NCBI GenBank assembly: GCA_015039365.1
Contig: WION01000137.1
Span: forward strand, 62,001 to 126,000
DNA length: 64,000 nucleotides
From: Amanita rubescens
Taxonomy: Eukaryota > Basidiomycota > Agaricomycetes > Agaricales > Amanitaceae
Reading direction: 5' to 3'
In this document: piece after piece, positions 11,340-22,927 of the stretch
Layout of the letters: each line of letters opens with the position of its first letter
How positions within the stretch are numbered: position 1 is the first letter of the stretch
Made by a program: the position numbers and the translations under genes
Notes under the pieces: model-generated
Seen by the model: the letters and a program-made list of their open reading frames with translations, nothing else
What the model was told of the DNA's origin: nothing
The model's database searches: none

Positions 11340-12290
11340 CACCCAATGGTCTCCTTGCTGATCGCTACGACTTTTATTCTGGTGACTTGAAAATACATTA
11401 ATCTCTCGTAATCTTTGGTATCACACGCTGTCAACGTAATCTACCGATGTGCACCACGGAAGGACTCTTGGTCTCCTGTCTTATAAATCGATGAAGACTA
11501 GAACCAAGGAAAAACCGAAAATGACGAAAAGGGTTGCAATTGTCTATTTCTCTATCTCTATCTCTAGCCTGCAAAACGATCAACAATTGAACTTGCTCTC
11601 GCTATCGTAGGAAAATCGAAATAAGAAAACCAAATGAAACGTCAAAAAAAAAAAGAACAATACCCTCTCCAGTTTTATCGGTGACTCTCAGTCTCAATAC
11701 GCACACAAAAACAAATATAAAATAAGAAAGTCGAGCCGCATCCTTCTCATTTCTTTGCGAGCACCGCGATTTCGTATGATGTCCCAGGTAAAGCGTTAAT
11801 CCCGCGAATTTTCACTTTGGACTAACATCCGTTTTGAAGGACTCGTTCTGTATCTCGAATCTATGGATCCAGTGAAAGTTACGCGCATTTTTCTCAACAA
11901 TGAAGCTTGTCATATCCAGACGGGCACCATATATATCGATCTTATACGCAATGGCCGGCTCATAATGTGGAGCCTTACGTCGTTTGCGTGCATTTTGGTT
12001 CACTAACAAGTCATACTATGCACTTCAATGAATCTCAATCTCCAGCTCCGCATTACAACTATAACGTCACTCACCCTGACAAATGTCGCATCCCTCCTGT
12101 CCTCTGCCACAAAATTAAGACCCGCAGCACGCATATCGTCACCACCATTCAATCGATGCACCCGAGCCCATTGCTGTACATTGTCCATCTTGAAATAATG
12201 TCGTACTACCTTCAATGGCTTTCCAAATCGTGTGGAAAAACGCTCGTCGGGGGGAGTCCTCTGACCATCATCGATGATCGATGAGATTCG
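11340..12290 (+). repeat. linker repeat, inverted copy of 46630-45600
   Basis: Matches the reverse complement of 46630-45600, e.g. 'ggtctccttgctg', 'tctatttctctatctctatc' and 'ggatccagtgaaagtt'. It runs straight into the ribulokinase-like pseudogene in the same order as at the 45 kb locus. Shorter relatives of this linker lie at 2210-2690 and 22270-22690. Confidence 0.75.
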
Positions 12291-13398
12291 GCCCCGGCGG
12301 CCCGGATGACCGACGTCGGAAAACTTTTACATAGGAGTCAATGTTGGGACAGGTTCAGCGCGTGCCTCGCTTGTAAGGCAAGATGGGGTTACCGTCGCAT
12401 CTTCAACTGAAAACATCATCACGCACCGCAATCCAGAAGATCATCGCATCTTTGAACAGTCTACGACGAATATCTGGGGGGCGATATCTGCAACGATAAA
12501 AACATGTCTATCAATGGCCCAGGTGCCACCATCCTCCGTGAAGGGGATTGGGTTCGACGCAACCTGCTCGCTCACGGTGACAGACGCCAATGGTGAACCA
12601 GTAATCGTAACACGCGGTGACCAACTTGGACAATATGGTGAACGGAACGTTGTATTGTGGGCAGACCATCGCGCCGAGGAAGAAGCAGAGCTGATCAATG
12701 ATACCAGTTCGGAGATACTTGAGTAAGTCGGTGGAACCATGAGCGTCAGTTGTTTTTGTACTCGTCCGATGACTCTTAACTAATGCGCTACGTTTCTGTC
12801 TCGCGCAATGTGAATAGTTTGAGATGGAATGTCCTAAGATTCTTTGGCTCAAGAAACGCATGGACCCTGCTCTTTTTTCGCGATGCCAATTTTTCGATTT
12901 ACCTACTGAGCGACATCGGACGACATGCGCTCTTCCATGCAAATTCTCCTACATTCCGAACAAAGAGTGGCGCTCAGACTTTTTTCAAAAGATTGGACTT
13001 GGGAGAATTCGTTGAAAGGGGTTATGAACCTATGGGCGCTGTCGGCGGCAAAGTTCTCACCGCTGGCATGCCTGTGGTCTGCCCGCTTCTCGTGCACATC
13101 TTTTATAACCAGGGGTCAGCTACGCGGGATGGTTGGGGACCGTTGCTGCAAGATGGAAGACTTTCAGACACCCCTGCTATTGATGAGTCACAATACAGGT
13201 CATAGCTGGCACAAGTACTTGTCATATTGTGCAGGTGACTATTGATATCCTTTTCTATCTCGCATACGACCTGAACGTTTGTATGATGCAGAGCCCCAAA
13301 GGTGTTTTCGTGAACGGTGTCTAGGGACCATACAAAGTCCGTGGATACTAGATGCTCTTTGAACACGTCATTGAAGTTCGTACAGGACGCCGTATTTG
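12291..13398 (+). pseudogene. ribulokinase-like (FGGY) pseudogene, first part
   Basis: Inverted copy of the gene at 43212-45529. It keeps GTGSARASLVRQDG and the core GFDATCSL. Damage includes loss of the start region (the remaining ATG near 12308 is out of frame), a TAC to TAA stop after SEILE near 12724, and a deletion of about 90 nt near 13077 that removes conserved residues. Homology stops inside 'gacgccgtatttggt' at about 13398 and resumes at about 16787. Confidence 0.85.
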
Positions 13399-13860
13399 GT
13401 TGTTGCTTCAGCTGCTCCCAATCGGCCTTTTTAAGCGCCCGAAAACCGAACCGGGTCGCTTCTTTTGCGACCTTGAGGCCGTCTTTGAGCTCGTTTTCAT
13501 AAATCGTGTCCATTCCTCCCACAGCGTTCCGATTCCATTGCCACTTCTTTGTCAGAAATTCGGCGTCCTCGACAGAGGCAAGTGTAACCAAACAAAAATC
13601 CTTGAAGGTTGGGGTACCTCCGGGCTTGTCTTGGTGGTGGGCAGGAATGGTAACTCCTTGTATGCGACCCTAAGATGCCTTCCTTCATGAGGACTAACTC
13701 AGGCCGTTGTTCGCGCTTAAATAGCATAGCTAAACGTGAACCCCTTGATACCACCGTCAACCGCGAAAGTGAAAACAGTCTCGCCGTGTCAAAACCTGAG
13801 CCAAGCACTCACGGGCTCAGCGAAGTTCTGCGCAGGCTCGATGCCTCATCGACAACTTGA
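13399..13860 (-). pseudogene. truncated unknown gene, cut at the insertion edge
   Basis: A minus-strand exon beginning after a ttag acceptor near 13672 reads GVTIPAHHQDKPGGTP, then continues through LTKKWQWNRNAVGGMD and FGFRALKKADWEQLKQQ up to the insertion edge, where it runs into FGGY sequence. A possible first exon near 13850 reads MFKLSMRHRACAELR before a gtgagt donor. Composition looks like a real protein. I do not recognise the family. Its 3' part is missing. Confidence 0.45.
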
Positions 13861-14514
13861 ACATTTTACGACCCTGGAGAAGAAGGGACTGGGAGGCCAG
13901 GGAGTGAGCCGGGGAGGGTTGTGGGGGTCAAGGTGGGGATGTACTGGTAACGGCAACGTGCAAGGGAAGTCGAGCGGTGCTGCTGGCATTTGGCAGCTGG
14001 CCTCGGGCTCATTTAGGTGAATGCTGATACCGATGTGGTCCCTGCTAGACTCGTGACTCGGAGTTCGTTTCTCTCCATCCGTCCTGCTCACAACCACGCT
14101 GACCTTTCTCTCTTTGAACCGCCACTCTGCCATTTCTCTCTTAGAACCGCCACCCTGCCTCACAAATCGCGTCACAGACTCAATTAGTTCGGCCCATTGG
14201 CACGCCTGCCCACATCGCCGGGCACGTGTTGCACGACAGGTCACAACGGTTTACGATGGTTCACCGTGATCAGGCATTTTGGAGTACGGACATGCATCTA
14301 CTTTTTTTTTTCGCCTGAGAATGTAGGCCATAATATTCGGTTTTGTCCAACACGGACCGCCCGCCCAAATAGAGATACATAGAATACTAGTGTGTGTATG
14401 GATACAATGTGTAGGTACTAGTCTAGCTTACTGTAGTCTGTGGCAATACTACGTAGAGAACGTGGAATACTAGTAGGTGTAATAAATGTAATCGGTACTA
14501 GCGCGTCAAACCAT

Positions 14515-15135
14515 CCAGTTCATCGGGTTATCTGCATTTGCAGACGGCCTTGTGAATGTGGGCCGGTCGAAGTCGCCAGGTATCGGTGGGCCGGGGTGCG
14601 GATGATGCATCCCCGCTACGGCGATTGGCGGGTCGGGGAGGAGAAGTGCGGGAATCGGTCCAAGTAACTGTGGAGCACCCTCCCCACCAAGCTGGACATC
14701 CTCGGTGATGTCAAGCAAGTCTAGATCTGAATAGTGGTGCATCTTCAGGCCCAGGATGGTTGTTTGCAACTTCATCGGTGGGCGTATGAGGCGCAACGAC
14801 CACATACTCGTCCAAACATGAATGGGGGTTACGTTGTCGGCACGATAATCTGAATACTGGTGCCGGACGAAGCCAAACCCCTCCAACAACCGTTTAAGTT
14901 CCCTATAGGTCTCGGCTGGAATAAACAGCAGTCACTTCGGTGGACCTGGAATGTCGATTGAATCATGAATCATGAGGCTCACAGCGATATGCATTCCAAC
15001 CGTGAGGTAAGTCTAGCTGCGTGCGAGGCGTTGAAATATCGTATGAAATGCCCCAGGAACCAACGGGGAGATCCTGGAGCTGCGGGGGTGGAACCATGAA
15101 AGGTGGTTCAGGATTCTGAAAATTCATGGCTGGTA
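14515..15135 (-). pseudogene. VapD-like (Cas2-fold endoribonuclease family) gene, broken
   Basis: The minus-strand reading TYRELKRLLEGFGFVRHQY, followed by a variable segment, RLIRPPMKLQTTILGLKM and HHYSDLDLLDIT, lines up with the helix-strand pattern of bacterial VapD (Y.EIK.ILK.YGF...LKAIPWF..SV..I.AF.IE.WSDF). A proline-rich tail follows to a stop at about 14512. The 5' part is damaged: a TGA interrupts the frame just before the conserved helix (near 14933), and a plausible first exon (start near 15128) runs into frame changes. VapD proteins are small ribonucleases of toxin-antitoxin type in bacteria; a few fungi carry related sequences. The assignment rests on pattern similarity only. No complete product is encoded here. 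Confidence 0.55.
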
Positions 15136-15778
15136 GCGCTGAGCGGTAGAGGATGATAAAAGCTGGTTATATGCACTCAGACCAATCACATGTGATTATT
15201 GCGCTCGCATGGCGGATGAGTAGCTAGCCAAATGGGGAAGGCGGTGATTGCCGGACGACATCCCTTTCCCCTTGCGCTTCATCCTCCTCGTGGCACTTCA
15301 TACTGGGGTAGTAGTATATAGACCACTGGATACATCCATGAATACTATAATACATTACATGTATATCTACTATTGATTGTCACCTGCTGCTGCTGCTCTG
15401 AGGCTCGCCGCTCTGCATTGTATACAGAGCGGTACTAGTAGAGGCACTCTCAGAGCGTTGTACCTTGCCTAAAAAGGCGGCAAGGCACTCTAGTCACTCT
15501 GACCGCTTTGCCCTGGAAAGTGGCTAGAGCGGAAACGGCCGAAAACCTGAAAAGTTAGACAGATGCATGCAGAGTGGGGCAGTGAAAGGAGATTGTTAGT
15601 GACGAATCTGACGATGCGCGCCGTTGGCACGGTCGTACATTACCCGTTTGTGGACGTGAAGGACAAGTGTGACAATTTGCAAAAAGGAAGATAAACGTAG
15701 GACAGAGACAGAAGATGGCGGAAACGGACACCTAGAGTAGTAGTATGTGTGTAGGATGCACGAGTAGCTATGTGTTTA
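15136..15778. other. intergenic, no gene seen
   Basis: Between two gene remnants inside the insertion. No open frame with protein-like composition is present. Confidence 0.5.
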
Positions 15779-16578
15779 GTTCAGTACGAGATAACAGTCG
15801 GCCAGCTCCTCCAAGAGCTCGTCTGTCCCCATTACTTCCTCCTCTTCTCGATCTTGGTAGAGTACATCGTATTGTGCTCCTTTGACCGCCTTGACACAGT
15901 AATCCGAAATTAGGAACGCGTTCCGCATACATTCATCGGACGTTGTAAAACGTTTCCCGATGAGTTCCTCCGGGTTTGAGCACCACGTTTCAATGTCGGA
16001 ACTCATAACCTTGCGGAGGATCGGCTTCTCGGGGATGATATTCGTAACCGCCGGGACGTACAAAGGGGTTGGTAATGGCCTCTGTAGAATATGTTCCCTT
16101 CTACCAATAAAGGGTTAATGACAGTTGGGTTAAGTAACTTGAGACTTACAATAAACGAGTTCCAACTTCGACAACAGGGGCCACATTAATATCGCCGACA
16201 ACGTGTTCAAGCAGCAACTGGATAAATCCCAAAGAACAGAAATAGATCCGCACGTGGCTAAAAACAAGTGGTTAGTTTGGAGCTGACAATGAACAGATCA
16301 ACAACAGCTCACTCATCGATTGACTGCGCTTCTACCTTGCACCTCTTCGCAAGCCGATCCAAACTTGAATGGATCTCGTCGATGCTGAGAGCTGAAGCCG
16401 GCCGACTACCCGCGAAAGAAGCCTTGAATTCTTTAGAGATTCGGGCGTAAGCTGGGTGAGCCTCCTTGGGATTTTGGCGTAGGATAACGCGATGGTCTTC
16501 ACATAGCTTTATATATTCAAAATAGAGGTGTCCATATTTGTTGATTTCATCCCTTTGCAGCTTTCTGAATGTCGGCAT
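15776..16578 (-). pseudogene. unknown protein gene, frameshifted
   Basis: Exon 1 (16578-16313) reads MPTFRKLQRDEINKYGHLYF and is acidic/basic and helical. An exon near 16258-16150 and a final exon to 15776 follow, ending AELADCYLVLN-like with an acidic DREEEEVMGTDELLEELAD stretch. Introns have good donors (gtgagc, gtaagt). The middle exon reads coherently only if one base near 16200 is dropped: LGFIQLLLEHV in one frame, VGDINVAPVVEVG in the next. I do not recognise the family. It is either a recently broken gene or carries a sequence error. Confidence 0.5.
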
Positions 16579-16786
16579 AATAGGGAAAGCGGGCGACAAG
16601 TGCAGCGAGCCGTGGTACGGGAGAGACACGAAAGCGTGACAAATGTGACAAGCTGAAGCTGTGGCACCTAGCTCCCACATTTAACATTACTGGATTGACT
16701 TGAATTCAACTCACTAATAATATGGCTTTTCTCGGTTTTCTCGGCACCAGCATTAAACCTTCGCTTAATTTTGGGTGCAAAGAGAC

Positions 16787-17362
16787 AGGTGGATGAACGA
16801 AGGCGGTCAATCCTCTACGGGCCAGGTAATGCATTGCTGTTCACGAACCCAAACGTTTTCTCATATTCTGCAGCTGATTGAGTTCATCATAACAACTCAC
16901 CCAGCATACCCCCAGCTCGTTGAGCAGTCGAAGCGAGAGGACAAGCCTATTCATTCAGGTGAATCCACGGATTGAAAAAGACGAGTGCTTGAAGATATAT
17001 TACAACGTCTTCGTACTGAACGAGGCGTGAACTTCAACGTGGAGCTCACCAAAGACGTGCAGTTCTATCCTGATTTCCATGGTACGTTTGATAGGTGCAT
17101 CTGGTACATGGATCATACACGACATGTGCAGGTAATAGGTCACCGGTCACCTGTTGCATGCGTGGGTCCATAGTTGACCTTGACTTGGGTAAACACCTAT
17201 GTAATCCTTTCGCGCTCGTTCAACTACATATAGGATACGTTCGTTGCTGACTTGGCGCGCAAGTGCGCTCTGACTCTTGAATCTATCTCTCTTCAAACGC
17301 GCCACATCATCGAAATGCTCAATTCTTAACTCATCTTCGCACGTTCCCACTAGTTTGACTTT
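16787..17362 (+). pseudogene. ribulokinase-like (FGGY) pseudogene, second part
   Basis: Continuation of the copy interrupted at 13398. It contains the MNEGGQSSTGQ region, an equivalent of the LIEFIITTHPAYPQ exon, and FYPDFHG. It has frame changes and altered splice sites, and homology ends at about 17362 inside the segment equivalent to SHVPTSLTL. The C-terminal ~110 codons of the 43-45 kb copy are absent. Confidence 0.85.
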
Positions 17363-18295
17363 AATGGCAGTGCAGGACCTCAATGTCACAGGCTATAACA
17401 TTCGCCGCAACCCACATCTAAGAGAACGCAGCCCCCTGTCCCCAACTACTATGCCTGACACCGGTGAGTGAGAGCGAATCTCTGCAACTGAGCGTTGCTG
17501 ATGAGAAAACCTTTTTCCTTTACCAACTCCACAATTCGTGCCAAAATCATCTCCAACTCCGCCGTCACACGTCAACTTTTCGACCATCGCGATTCGCGTC
17601 GACTGTGCGAATACGCACGCTCATTCGGAAAATAACAACATCCTTTATTACTCAAGAAGAAATTCACCGTGTCCGGAGCACGCTTGATGTATGCCATTGA
17701 GTCTGAGATCTCTCAGTTCGGAAAACGTCTATCTCGATTTTGCTCCCGACATGGACAAGAACGCGTTCTCCATCCTGTGCACCACGGGTGTCAGAAAAAT
17801 GTATAATTTCAGGGGAAAATGCCATACCTGAGCCTTCGAGGTTTGAATTTGAGTTGTCATTCTGGACTTCGAATTCCGGGCCGGCGGACGTAGGAGATTG
17901 GATGTCTTGGACTGGGAGATAAAGCCAAGCGCTTCTCAGACCTGGCGATTGCATCTTTACAATAGATCTCACTCACTTTTTTTATTTCACAACGCGTGCC
18001 CTCCCTGCCGGGCCACTCATCGGCGGTAAGTGCACATGGGCATTGACATATATGATACTTAATACTTATCATACTGAACAGTGGCTAAAATGGTAAGGAA
18101 TTCACCCCTGAAGGGACCCTTGGAGTCTATCAATGAATTCTCTGAACCAGTCGACCCTTGAATACGCCTTACAATTAGATTGCCGCAACCCAGCAATTGG
18201 CGGGCTTCCCATACTACTTAACTGGATCCGATAACATTTAAGTATAAGTATGGTTAACAGCGTATCTACTACGCAAACTAATCCCACCAGTGACC
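17363..18295. other. unexplained stretch between pseudogene and seven-helix gene
   Basis: It holds short protein-like runs on the plus strand, for example ISNSAVTRQLFDHRDSRRL near 17550-17610, then stops. I recognise nothing with confidence. It may include another gene relic. Confidence 0.35.
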
Positions 18296-19498
18296 ATGCC
18301 ATATTATGGGCCGCAAGAGGACGGGTACATGCTATTCCTAGAGAAAACATTCATGCTGTCGACATATCTTGCTTTCATTGGCTATGGTGCGTCGTTGATT
18401 CTGGCTCGAAGACAGAAATTATCGACCTCTCGCATCAGGTGTGCAAGTCGTAATGTTTTGGATCTGCGCATCATATCTATGGAGGCAACGCAAATGTCAA
18501 GGAAAACTTGTGTACTTCCGCCTCACGTACATAACTGTCCTCTTCCTTCTCGAGTCATTGGTCATGGCATCCTCTACATGGACAATTGAAAGTATGTTTA
18601 TCCGAAATCGCAATTACCCTGGCGGGCCGGTGGCGTGGTTTTTGGCGTCAGGGAATGTACCGCTAAATGTTGCATTCTTTGGATCATTCTTCATATTGAC
18701 TTTCATGTCCGATTTACTCGTGGTTAGTCCCCATTTCTAGTAAAGCGATTTCCGCATCTGAAATTATCCCTAGCTCTGGCGTTGTTGGGTCATCTGGAGT
18801 ACTGTAGGACAGTTAACCGCTTTTGCCATTTTGACCATCCCTGTTCTTACACTTCTCTCTTCCATTGGTAACATATCAACTGTTTCATTTTAAAGCTATT
18901 TTGGCTAACGCCTTCTCAGTGTTGGGAGTCATGTGGGCTTACCAGTCAAGTCAGCCTGGACTCTCTATGTATAGTCAACTAGCTGTCGACGTCGGTACCG
19001 CCTATTACGTTACCTCTCTCGGTGTAAACGTTGTCCTCACCGCTCTCATTATTCTGCGATTGGTACATCTTCGTACAGTGGTTCTGAGAATACTGCCAGC
19101 GGATTACACCAAACACTATATGTCGGTGGTCACGATCGTCGTCGAGTCTGTTCTAGTCTACTCAATTTTTGCCCTGGCATTTATTATCACCTATGCACTC
19201 AATAATCCGATGAACCAAGTGTTCTTGTACATGGGCTCTGCGTGTCAAGTACGTATGACCTGATTATCGTGCATGGAAGTTAATATCGCGTTCGCAGCAA
19301 ATAGCGGGCTATATGATTATATTGAGAGTTGCCCAAGGACGGGCGTGGACATCAGATACTGAAGCAAATTTATCCAAATGCCGTACCACAATGCGATTGG
19401 AACCAGTTCCTGCCACTCGGGACGCCATTGAATTGCGGCTCGATCACTCTTGTGACAAGCATTTGATTCTAAAACTGGATGCTCAGGACCCAATGTAA
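18296..19498 (+). CDS. seven-helix membrane protein A (mushroom family)
   Basis: Five exons (18296-18386, 18439-18722, 18774-18867, 18920-19248, 19298-19498) join in phase to 332 residues. It starts MPYYGPQEDGYMLFLEKTF and has about seven hydrophobic segments, a conserved LWRCWVIW after helix 3-4, and ALNNPMNQVF before the last helix. A hydrophilic C-terminal tail follows. This is a large family of uncharacterised Agaricomycete 7-TM proteins; receptor-like function is often supposed but unproven. Two paralogues lie at 50293-51520 and 52188-53421 on the other strand with the same intron positions. Unlike its duplicated neighbours, this copy is intact. Confidence 0.85.
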
Positions 19499-20209
19499 AC
19501 ATCTTTGTTTTCTGCGGTTCATACTAAGATTTTAATGCAGATCGGAACCTATTTTGCGTTCAAGGGTAACCGGTAAATAGTTATCGCGGTAATTAGAAGG
19601 TTATAGCATAGGTTCTGTTGGGATTGTAAGCTTAAATTTGGGTACTTTGAGTGGTGACGATTTATGCCAATGGACGAGAGCTTCTTCGGATATTTCGGGC
19701 GGAGACTCGATAGGTTCTATTCTCGATACCAAATTCGAAGCGCAATGTTTTCTTTGTCTGTCCTGCCTACCAACGCGTACACCTCTGGTATCGCAATAAG
19801 CGACGTCCTTGAAATGATCGTCAAAACATTCTCATCGTTGTCGTTCGGCCGGATGATTCGCCTGCAGGCGGTAAGTAGAACGTTTCGTTTCCTGAAACTT
19901 TGCTTGGCTCATGAGTAACTTCAGGAGCCGTTACCCGCCTTTTTGATAAACATGTATCGATGCCTTTTCTTCCACTCTTCCACTTTTCTCCACGTATTTG
20001 ATAACATCGAAGAGACTGACCTTTTGTGTGATCTCCAGTCCTCGAGTGTCGGCATAAGCTATGGGCTATTTGCGCCGTCTAGAATGGCTGGAGCAGATAT
20101 TTTTCAGAACCCAGATACTTGAATGTCAGCCGCAAGCCGACGCAGCACGCCACTCTTTCTCTTTGCCTTACTTGAAAGTCGATTTTGCTAAGTAGTACGA
20201 TCGTGCGTA
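19499..20209. other. intergenic, no gene supported
   Basis: A plus-strand reading at about 19664-19918 (MPMDESFFGYFGRRLDR...) has no recognisable family and no convincing splice context. Confidence 0.4.
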
Positions 20210-22270
20210 TTCGATCGTCCATTCCATCATGGATCAAGGTCACCTGCGTCAAAACTTGCCCTTAATCCTCAAGTGCTCAAATCAACGGCGAATTACATAT
20301 CCTTTGAGGGGAGCACATACGATGTCAGTCCCGTCCATTCCGAGGCACAGCGATGATTGGGGTGTCGGTCTTGCGATCTATTTCAGATCAGTCACATATT
20401 GTGATTAGGACGTGCTTTTACTACACACCCTGTCTCAATATGTCTTCTCTTCCCCTTCGACCACCATCAGTTAAGAAGCTTTTCAACGCTTAGAGCGCAT
20501 TCGACGGCAACAATGGTCATTAATTACTGATCACTACCCGAGTACGCGTTTTAATCCATCTCGCTGATAACAATTTGAACCATCTTTAGTGTATTCTACC
20601 TTTCTTCGCTCTCGCGGGCATTGGAGGAAGACGAAAGCACAGCCTGGTCACCCCGCCGCGCATGTCTTCGATGCATTCAACCTTTCTTCACTTTCCAAGG
20701 GCGTTGGATGAGGACATTGCAGCTCAAGCTCAGGGTATGGACTTGCTTTCCGTCCATCATGGACATCGATGATAATTTGTGTCAGCAGAAGTGGATTGTG
20801 AACGAAGAATGTGGATGACGAATGGCGTGGATTTCCATCTCGGTTCGAAGTGACTACTGCGTCATGTACCCTCAGAGTGGAGGGCCCGGATCGGCGGGCT
20901 GCCAAAGTAAAGTGCTCCAAAGCGATTGCAGGAGCGTCCAGCCAGGCTTCAACTTCGAGTCTCATCAAACAATCAAATACTGACGAGGATTTCTTCCTCA
21001 CTTTAAACCGCCGAACTCCCAATCTCGCCGTTTGGCGAGCGATGGCTCAAGGTCACCTCCTGGCTGGAATCTAGACGAGGCCGCGGTTCTTCAAACTGTG
21101 CCGTTGCTCATCCTTTGGTGAAAAACACGGATCCCAGCGAACAATCCACGAGCGATTTGTCCCTGATATCGTCCCGGGATTCTTCCAATCCCGCTGACAA
21201 CTGTTGGTTGAAGGTCAGTCGCACGCCAGGCCGTAACGTGGACAACGACTCAATCTTGCTGGAAGATGCCACTGTCGACAAATCGTATCTCGCCATTGCT
21301 TGTCCTCCGGTGGAACATGCGAATTCTATCGAAGAATCCACCAGTGATGATGAGCTCTTCCTTGCATCACACCTTGAGAGCTCCAATCCTGCCGATAACG
21401 GTTGCTGGTTGAAGACTAGTCGCACTCCGGGTCGCAATGTGGATAATGATTCTGTCTTGCCCGAACATGCTACTATTGACAAGTCGTACTTTGCACTAGC
21501 CTAACCCCTGAGAGAGAGCACGAGAGTGCAACTACATCTGAAAACGGTCGATCCGGGCGTAACGGTGTTGATGACATCGAATTCTTCGATGTGGTTGCGC
21601 AAAGTACGCCGATTAGGAAGTCTAACCACAGGATAAGTCGCGAGATTTTATACCACAAGTCACGTCGACGCCTGTCGCAAGTCGTGTCGAGGAAGCAGAT
21701 TTGATCTTTTTCAGCGAGCTTGAGGCCGAGATTGACGTAAGCGACAGCAACAAGTGTATGCAACGAAGTTTAATAAAAGGAGCGGCACTGGACCTAGTCC
21801 CTGGTTCCAGTGGTGAGTTGAATGTGTTTCTTTACTTTCGGCTTAGTGACGGAAAATTATATCGAAACAAAGGGGTCCTCGCTCTCTGCCACCGTCTACG
21901 AGGCTCTTCCTCGGCACTTTCGTCCGCCAATTCAATCTTCGAGTTTTTTGAAGATTCCGCACTTCTCGGAACTATCTGGCCCTGGATGCGTTTCATTTCT
22001 TTCTCGACTTCTCGACAATGTTTCAAGATTCCTCTCTTCCTCTCCTATCACGCCTTTGGGATTCTTCGAAATCGATTGGCCGCTCTTTCTCAAACTTCAA
22101 TTTTTAATGATTGCCATCTTTTTTCCCAATCTTCTCCGGCATTTGTTTGTTCCTGGTCTCGTCAATGACAAAATTCCACGTCGCGGTTACATCGCTATTA
22201 TATCGTTTATCTTCGTCTGTTGCATTATCAACCACCCAACGACCTCCTTGCTGGGCATTCCGACAACTTG
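20210..22270 (+). pseudogene. pseudogene of the six-repeat protein, with its 5' flank
   Basis: Inverted copy of 49330-46740. The upstream flank (20210-20500) matches the flank at 49330-49040. The gene copy starts at an ATG near 20512 and soon meets TGA (Y to stop at codon 6). Exon-intron boundaries of the intact gene can still be followed. Only two of six repeat units remain (SRTPGRNVDNDSILLEDAT and SRTPGRNVDNDSVLPEHAT). A frame change near 21070 and a stop at about 21502 end them. Homology to the 3' region continues to about 22270. Confidence 0.85.
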
Positions 22271-22690
22271 AAAAACGTTATCTTGTGTCACACGCCATCT
22301 ACGTCCTTCACCCGTCTCTGATTTCGTGCACCATGGAAGAATGCAAAAAACAAAACAAGTGAGAACAGTTTACAGATATCCATCTCTATCTGGCTTGCGG
22401 AACGATCAATGATTATTTCAGAAAACGTCAAAGAAAGAGGTCCTCTTCCTACTATTTGTTTTATAAAGTCCCGCAATTATCCCGCTTCCCTCTGGTTCCA
22501 TTCTCTGTACGCCAACAAGACACTAGACTAACACTCGCCTTTGAAGCAGGACTCGTTCTGTATTTTAATCTATCTCCGGTTGGACGGCAATGTATTATTG
22601 ATCTTAGAGAAATGCTTCACTTGCAATATTTGTATCTCTTGAATGAATAAACAATATTTTTCCGCTACACGCTTGACAGCAGTGAGTGAT
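22271..22690 (+). repeat. linker repeat copy next to the repeat-protein pseudogene
   Basis: Related to 46480-46250 (inverted) and, more closely, to 2210-2690 (inverted). Shared words include 'tctccggttggacggcaatgtatt' cut to shorter runs and 'gaaaacgtcaaagaaag'. It ends shortly before the promoter of F-box copy 2. Confidence 0.6.
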
Positions 22691-22927
22691 GTGGCAGAGA
22701 ACAGGGGGTCCGCCCCTGCCATTACCGTCGTGTTCCCGATCCTGTGGCCGTACAGTGTAGACGAAGATGGAAAAGAACGAACGGGTTAAGGAAAAGGTAG
22801 GTAAGGAGAAAGAACAATCGGCCAATGGCGTGGGAAGGGTCGAAAGCATAGGTCACGGTGCGCGAACATAACGCGTATGTAATCGGTAACCAACAGCCCA
22901 CTAACTTCGCGCATTGTATCCTGGGGA

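Larger units (their letters stand above)
13399..16786. other. 3.4-kb insertion splitting the FGGY pseudogene
   Basis: The two halves of the pseudogene would be continuous if 13399-16786 were removed; the 45 kb copy has no such insert. A few bases (ggt) are shared at both ends. The insert carries three minus-strand gene remnants (listed separately). No terminal inverted repeats, transposase or reverse transcriptase were seen, so it looks like captured genomic DNA, not a transposon. Confidence 0.7.

Noticed and set aside
13846..14244. Minus-strand frame of 132 codons rich in Arg, Pro and Ser
   Set aside because: Composition is unlike a conserved protein and it lies upstream of a remnant's first exon; more likely untranslated sequence.
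19664..19918. Possible small gene MPMDESFFGYFGRR...
   Set aside because: No family, no splice context, and it lies in a decayed duplicated block; not enough support.
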